Assembly: GCA_003554565.1 (NCBI GenBank)
Contig: PWGR01000248.1
Location: forward strand, 1 to 8,171
Reading direction: 5' to 3'
From: Clostridia bacterium
Lineage (GTDB): Bacteria; Bacillota; Sulfobacillia; SLMV01
Length of the DNA: 8,171 bases
The notes beneath the pieces were generated by a model. That model ran no database searches. It was not told where the DNA came from and worked only from the letters and a program-made list of their open reading frames with translations. Positions 5,688-8,171 of this stretch are shown piece after piece. Made by a program: the position numbers and the translations under genes. Each line of letters begins with the position of its first letter. Within the stretch, counting starts at the first letter, position 1.

Positions 5688-6521
5688 ATGGCGCGTGACA
5701 AATTGTGGGACAGGCTGGAGCGTGACGTCCGGGCAGAAGCAGACGAATTCCGCGGGATCATGACCGTTCATCTGGTTGATCTGCGCGGGGGGCGCCGCCT
5801 GGACATCAATGGCGAACAGGTTCTGGCGGCGGGAAGCGCTATCAAGATCCCGGTGCTCATGCATCTTTATCACCGGGCATTTCGGGGTGATATCGACCTG
5901 GACACCCCGCATATCGTGCGCGACCGGGATATCGTGGGGGGCAGCGGAGTCCTGCAGCACCTCGAAGGTGATGTCCAGCTGAGCCTGCGTGACCTGGCAA
6001 TTCTGATGATCAACGTCAGTGATAATGTGGCCACCAACATATGCATTGATCGGGCCGGTATGGATGATGTGAACTGCCTTCTGCGGGATCTCGGATGCGA
6101 AGAGAGCCGCCTGCAGCGTAAGATGATCGATGCAGATGCTGTGCGGAGGGGGCGCGAGAATATATCCACTGCACAGGAGATGGCGCGTTGGCTGGAGGTG
6201 CTGCACACGGGCGAGTGGGAGAATCCATCGCTGTGTCAGGACGTTCTGTCTGTGCTGCGTAAGAGAAAGGACAGCCCCATCCGTCGGGCCATCCCCGCCG
6301 GCATTCCCATCGCCGGCAAGACCGGGGGATTGCCGGGAGTCCGGTGTGAGGTAGCCATTATCGAACAGGAACACCGCCCGTATGTGCTCGCGGTGATGAC
6401 TGCCTTCGGTGTCGACGATGACAATTCGGAGGCCATAACCGGGATAGCTGCTACAGTTCAGGCCTACCTTGAGGTATTGGATGATTTCACAGAGTACGGT
6501 AGGGGGCTCAACCCCCGCTGA
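5688..6521 (+). CDS. Class A beta-lactamase-fold serine hydrolase, no signal peptide
   Basis: The 277-residue protein carries the three active-site motifs of the penicillin-recognising serine enzymes in correct order and spacing. They are SAIK (50-53, nucleophile Ser50 and Lys53), SDN (111-113) and KTG (211-213, in AGKTGGLPG). It best fits the Beta-lactamase2 family of unassigned serine hydrolases, with LQRKMID (142-148) and ENISTAQEMA (157-166) where true class A enzymes have the omega loop. I see no ExxLN motif, so efficient class A deacylation is doubtful. Natural substrates could be a peptidoglycan peptide or another amide or ester. The N-terminus (MARDKLWDRLERDV) is charged and has no signal peptide or anchor, suggesting a cytosolic location. 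The ATG at 5688 is supported by AGGGGG at 5673-5678; extending upstream would overlap the ykuK-like gene. Co-transcription with ykuK is likely. Calling it an antibiotic-resistance gene is not justified. Confidence 0.85.
   Translation: MARDKLWDRLERDVRAEADEFRGIMTVHLVDLRGGRRLDINGEQVLAAGSAIKIPVLMHLYHRAFRGDIDLDTPHIVRDRDIVGGSGVLQHLEGDVQLSLRDLAILMINVSDNVATNICIDRAGMDDVNCLLRDLGCEESRLQRKMIDADAVRRGRENISTAQEMARWLEVLHTGEWENPSLCQDVLSVLRKRKDSPIRRAIPAGIPIAGKTGGLPGVRCEVAIIEQEHRPYVLAVMTAFGVDDDNSEAITGIAATVQAYLEVLDDFTEYGRGLNPR
6502..6516 (+). other. GC-rich hairpin at the end of the serine hydrolase gene
   Basis: GGGGG (6502-6506) and CCCCC (6512-6516) flank a CTCAA loop just inside the stop codon. No T tract follows, so it is at best a weak transcript end signal before the convergent thiI. 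Confidence 0.3.
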
Positions 6522-6543
6522 GATCCGGCGAGATTAGTCGTCG

Positions 6544-6563
6544 CATGCAGTCAGGGTTGCATG
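6544..6563. other. Inverted repeat between convergent genes
   Basis: CATGCA (6544-6549) and TGCATG (6558-6563) are perfect inverted repeats 8 bp apart and span the thiI stop codon. The position between two convergent genes fits a bidirectional transcript end, but neither strand shows a T run. The full 6522-6550 junction holds nothing else I can support. Confidence 0.3.
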
Positions 6564-7771
6564 TTCGCTCCTGCGTCCCTGAGTTCGCCCAGGGCATCAT
6601 ATTCCACAGATGTTACCAGTTTGCCGGGATCCTCGCCTGCGTCCAGCTCTGCCTGCTTCTCTGCCCGGAGCACCTCCTCCAGCGAAGGCCGGGTCTTCGG
6701 GTGATCCGGTACGAATAGCGTGCAGCAGTCCTCGTGTGGTCGTACCGAGACATCATAGGTGCCTATGGCACGAGCGCGCCCTATTACTTCCTCTTTATCG
6801 AGGCCCACCAGGGGTCTTAGCACTGGGAGGTCGACGGCCGCGTTCGAGGCGGTGAGGTTTTCCAGGGTCTGGCTTGCTACCTGGCCCAGGCTCTCCCCGG
6901 TGACCAGGGCGCTGATGTCCCTCTGAAGGGCCAGCTGCTGCGCCGTCCGGAGCATGGTCCTGCGCATGATGCTGAGGCCGAGTCGCTCGGGGCAGTGCCG
7001 TTGAATCTCCTCCTGAAGGTGGGTAAAGTGAAACAGGTGCAGCTTCATTCCGTCGTTGTGCGGGGCCAGTATTGAAACCAGATCCTCCACCTTCTTCTGC
7101 GCGCGCGGACTGGTAAAAGGTGGAGTATGAAAGTGCACGGCCTCCATTTTCAGGCCCCGTTTCATCATGTACCACGCTGCTACCGGGCTATCAATGCCGC
7201 CCGAGAGCAGGACCATACCCTTCCCGGAGCTGCCCACCGGGAGCCCGCCGGGCCCCGGGACGACCCGGCCCATGAGGTAGGCGCCGTCCGGGCGGATTTC
7301 AGCTTTGAGCCGCAGATCTGGTTCGTGCAGGTCCACCGAGATGTCGGATATGCGGCGCAGGACCTGCGCGCCCAGCCACTGGTTGATCTCGGGCGAGGTC
7401 CGGTGGTAGCTCTTGTCTGCCCGCCGGGCCTCAATCTTGAAAGTGAGGTGGCCATCCTGCTCCTGCACTGCCGTCTTTGCCACCTGCAGTGCCGCCTCTG
7501 CAATTTCCTCATCGTCCACCGGGACGTGCAGTGCCGGGCTGAGGGACACTATTCCGAATACCCTGCGCAGGCGGGATAGCATATCTTCCAGGTCACCGGG
7601 GCCGGTCACGTACATGCGCCCCGAACCGCGCCGGACCCTGGCTCCGTCCGGGAGGACGTTCTGCATATTGCGGACGAGGCGCCGCTCGAATTCACCGCGG
7701 TTCTGTCCCTTCAGTGCGATCTCGCCGTAGCGAACCAGTATGACGCTTTCTGGTCTATCGGGCTCCCGCAT
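6551..7771 (-). CDS. thiI: tRNA 4-thiouridine sulfurtransferase ThiI (no rhodanese domain)
   Basis: ThiI adenylates uridine 8 of tRNA and exchanges oxygen for sulfur to make 4-thiouridine; in some bacteria it also feeds sulfur to thiazole synthesis. The 406-residue protein begins with the NFLD-type segment (RYGEIALKGQNRGEFE), followed by a THUMP RNA-binding domain (roughly 60-165). The PP-loop ATP pyrophosphatase domain has SGGIDSP at 190-196 and the TGESLGQVASQT segment. A Cys-Cys pair (349-350, in HEDCCTLF) lies near where the E. coli enzyme has its PP-loop cysteine (C344). The protein stops without the C-terminal rhodanese domain of E. coli ThiI, as in Bacillus. Sulfur therefore probably comes directly from the desulfurase encoded 3 bp upstream. 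Start ATG follows GGGGAGGA by 9 nt. Confidence 0.96.
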   Translation of the reverse strand: MREPDRPESVILVRYGEIALKGQNRGEFERRLVRNMQNVLPDGARVRRGSGRMYVTGPGDLEDMLSRLRRVFGIVSLSPALHVPVDDEEIAEAALQVAKTAVQEQDGHLTFKIEARRADKSYHRTSPEINQWLGAQVLRRISDISVDLHEPDLRLKAEIRPDGAYLMGRVVPGPGGLPVGSSGKGMVLLSGGIDSPVAAWYMMKRGLKMEAVHFHTPPFTSPRAQKKVEDLVSILAPHNDGMKLHLFHFTHLQEEIQRHCPERLGLSIMRRTMLRTAQQLALQRDISALVTGESLGQVASQTLENLTASNAAVDLPVLRPLVGLDKEEVIGRARAIGTYDVSVRPHEDCCTLFVPDHPKTRPSLEEVLRAEKQAELDAGEDPGKLVTSVEYDALGELRDAGANMQP

Positions 7772-7774
7772 GGC

Positions 7775-8171
7775 TCAAATTCCTCCCCGTCCACTCACCC
7801 GTCGGAGGGCTGGAACAACTTCTTCCAGCACCCCCGTGGTGTACTCAATTTCCTTCTGTGTATTGAATGGCGACAGGCTGAACCGTACGGCCGTCTCCGC
7901 GACTTCTGCCCGTACTGGCAGCAATTCCAGGGTTCCGGGATGGTCGTATGCGCGCGAGGAGCAGGCCGCGCCGGTGGATATATAGATTCCGCGCTCCGCC
8001 AGAGCGTGTACCAGGACCTCGCCTGCAACTCCAAAAAACGACATGCCGAGGATGTGCGGCGCACTCACGCCTGCGGGAGAATCGATTTCTGGGCCGTTGA
8101 TCTGTGCGTCCGGCAGCGCATCCAGTATTAGCTCTGCCAGCCTGCGACGCAGAGATCGCAGGGTCCGGTAG
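7775..8171 (-). CDS. Cysteine desulfurase (NifS/IscS class V aminotransferase family), C-terminal part
   Basis: The reading frame is open from the right edge of the window, so only the last roughly 130 residues are visible; the GTG at 8068 is internal, since about 34 further codons upstream (reading YRTLRSLRRRLAELILD) fit the family. The product removes sulfur from L-cysteine using pyridoxal phosphate, leaving a persulfide on the catalytic cysteine. That cysteine is visible in STGAACSSR (codon 7961-7963), followed by the helix and strand VAETAVRFSLSPFNT, which replaces the common VRxSxGxxNT of the family. SAPHILGMSFFGV is the typical strand before the C-terminal small domain. The PLP-binding lysine region lies outside the window. 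The gene ends 3 bp before thiI, like the Bacillus nifZ-thiI pair, so its likely job is sulfur supply for tRNA 4-thiouridine. It could also serve other sulfur acceptors; iscU is not visible. Confidence 0.93.
   Translation of the reverse strand, partial: YRTLRSLRRRLAELILDALPDAQINGPEIDSPAGVSAPHILGMSFFGVAGEVLVHALAERGIYISTGAACSSRAYDHPGTLELLPVRAEVAETAVRFSLSPFNTQKEIEYTTGVLEEVVPALRRVSGRGGI
7781..7788 (-). promoter_or_regulatory. thiI ribosome binding site inside the end of the desulfurase gene
   Basis: Read on the minus strand, GGGGAGGA lies 9 nt before the thiI ATG and within the last codons of the desulfurase gene. This arrangement suggests translational coupling of the two genes. Confidence 0.8.

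Noticed and set aside
5583..6374. 263-codon minus-strand reading frame opposite the serine hydrolase
   Set aside because: Shadow of the gene whose SxxK, SDN and KTG motifs are intact on the plus strand.
5688..6521. Antibiotic-resistance beta-lactamase
   Set aside because: There is no signal peptide and no ExxLN motif, and the context is housekeeping; the fold alone does not imply resistance.
1..8171. Mobile element, CRISPR array, prophage or defence system
   Set aside because: No transposase, integrase, terminal repeats, spaced direct repeats or defence domains seen on either strand.

Overview
The window is a run of core housekeeping genes from a GC-rich bacterium. It is most likely a member of the Firmicutes (Bacillota) with a clostridial flavour. 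The reasons are a T-box leader in front of the methionyl-tRNA synthetase gene, the order metG-tatD-rsmA, a YkuK/DUF458 family gene, a cysteine desulfurase-thiI pair, strong GGAGG ribosome binding sites, frequent GTG starts and a consensus vegetative promoter. The exact lineage cannot be fixed from this sequence.

Layout. Bases 1-1060 hold the 3' part of a LarA-type (nickel-pincer lactate racemase family) gene, cut by the window edge. Bases 1061-1150 carry an imperfect hairpin and no convincing gene. A TTGACG-17-TATAAT promoter (1151-1179) starts a leader of about 300 nt that folds as a complete methionine T-box: AUG specifier at 1292-1294, antiterminator 1408-1436, terminator 1427-1452. The leader controls metG (1488-3416), which abuts tatD (3417-4190). 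rsmA/ksgA follows after 11 bp (4202-5044). A second probable promoter (-10 at 5082-5087) precedes a YkuK-like gene (5123-5638) and a class A beta-lactamase-fold serine hydrolase (5688-6521). From the right, on the minus strand, a cysteine desulfurase (entering from beyond the window, ending at 7775) is followed 3 bp later by thiI (7771-6551). thiI converges on the serine hydrolase gene across a 29-bp junction.

How the genes work together. The metG cluster links tRNA charging, a TatD-type nuclease/hydrolase and 16S rRNA dimethylation, and its leader would respond to uncharged tRNA-Met. The desulfurase-thiI pair forms a sulfur relay for 4-thiouridine in tRNA, possibly also thiazole synthesis. 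The LarA homologue and the serine hydrolase are the least predictable in substrate. I see no mobile element, CRISPR array, prophage, tRNA/rRNA gene or defence-like cassette, and no convincing undescribed system. The most informative structure is the T-box leader. The items most open to new biology are the signal-less serine hydrolase without a visible class A glutamate motif and the orphan LarA homologue.
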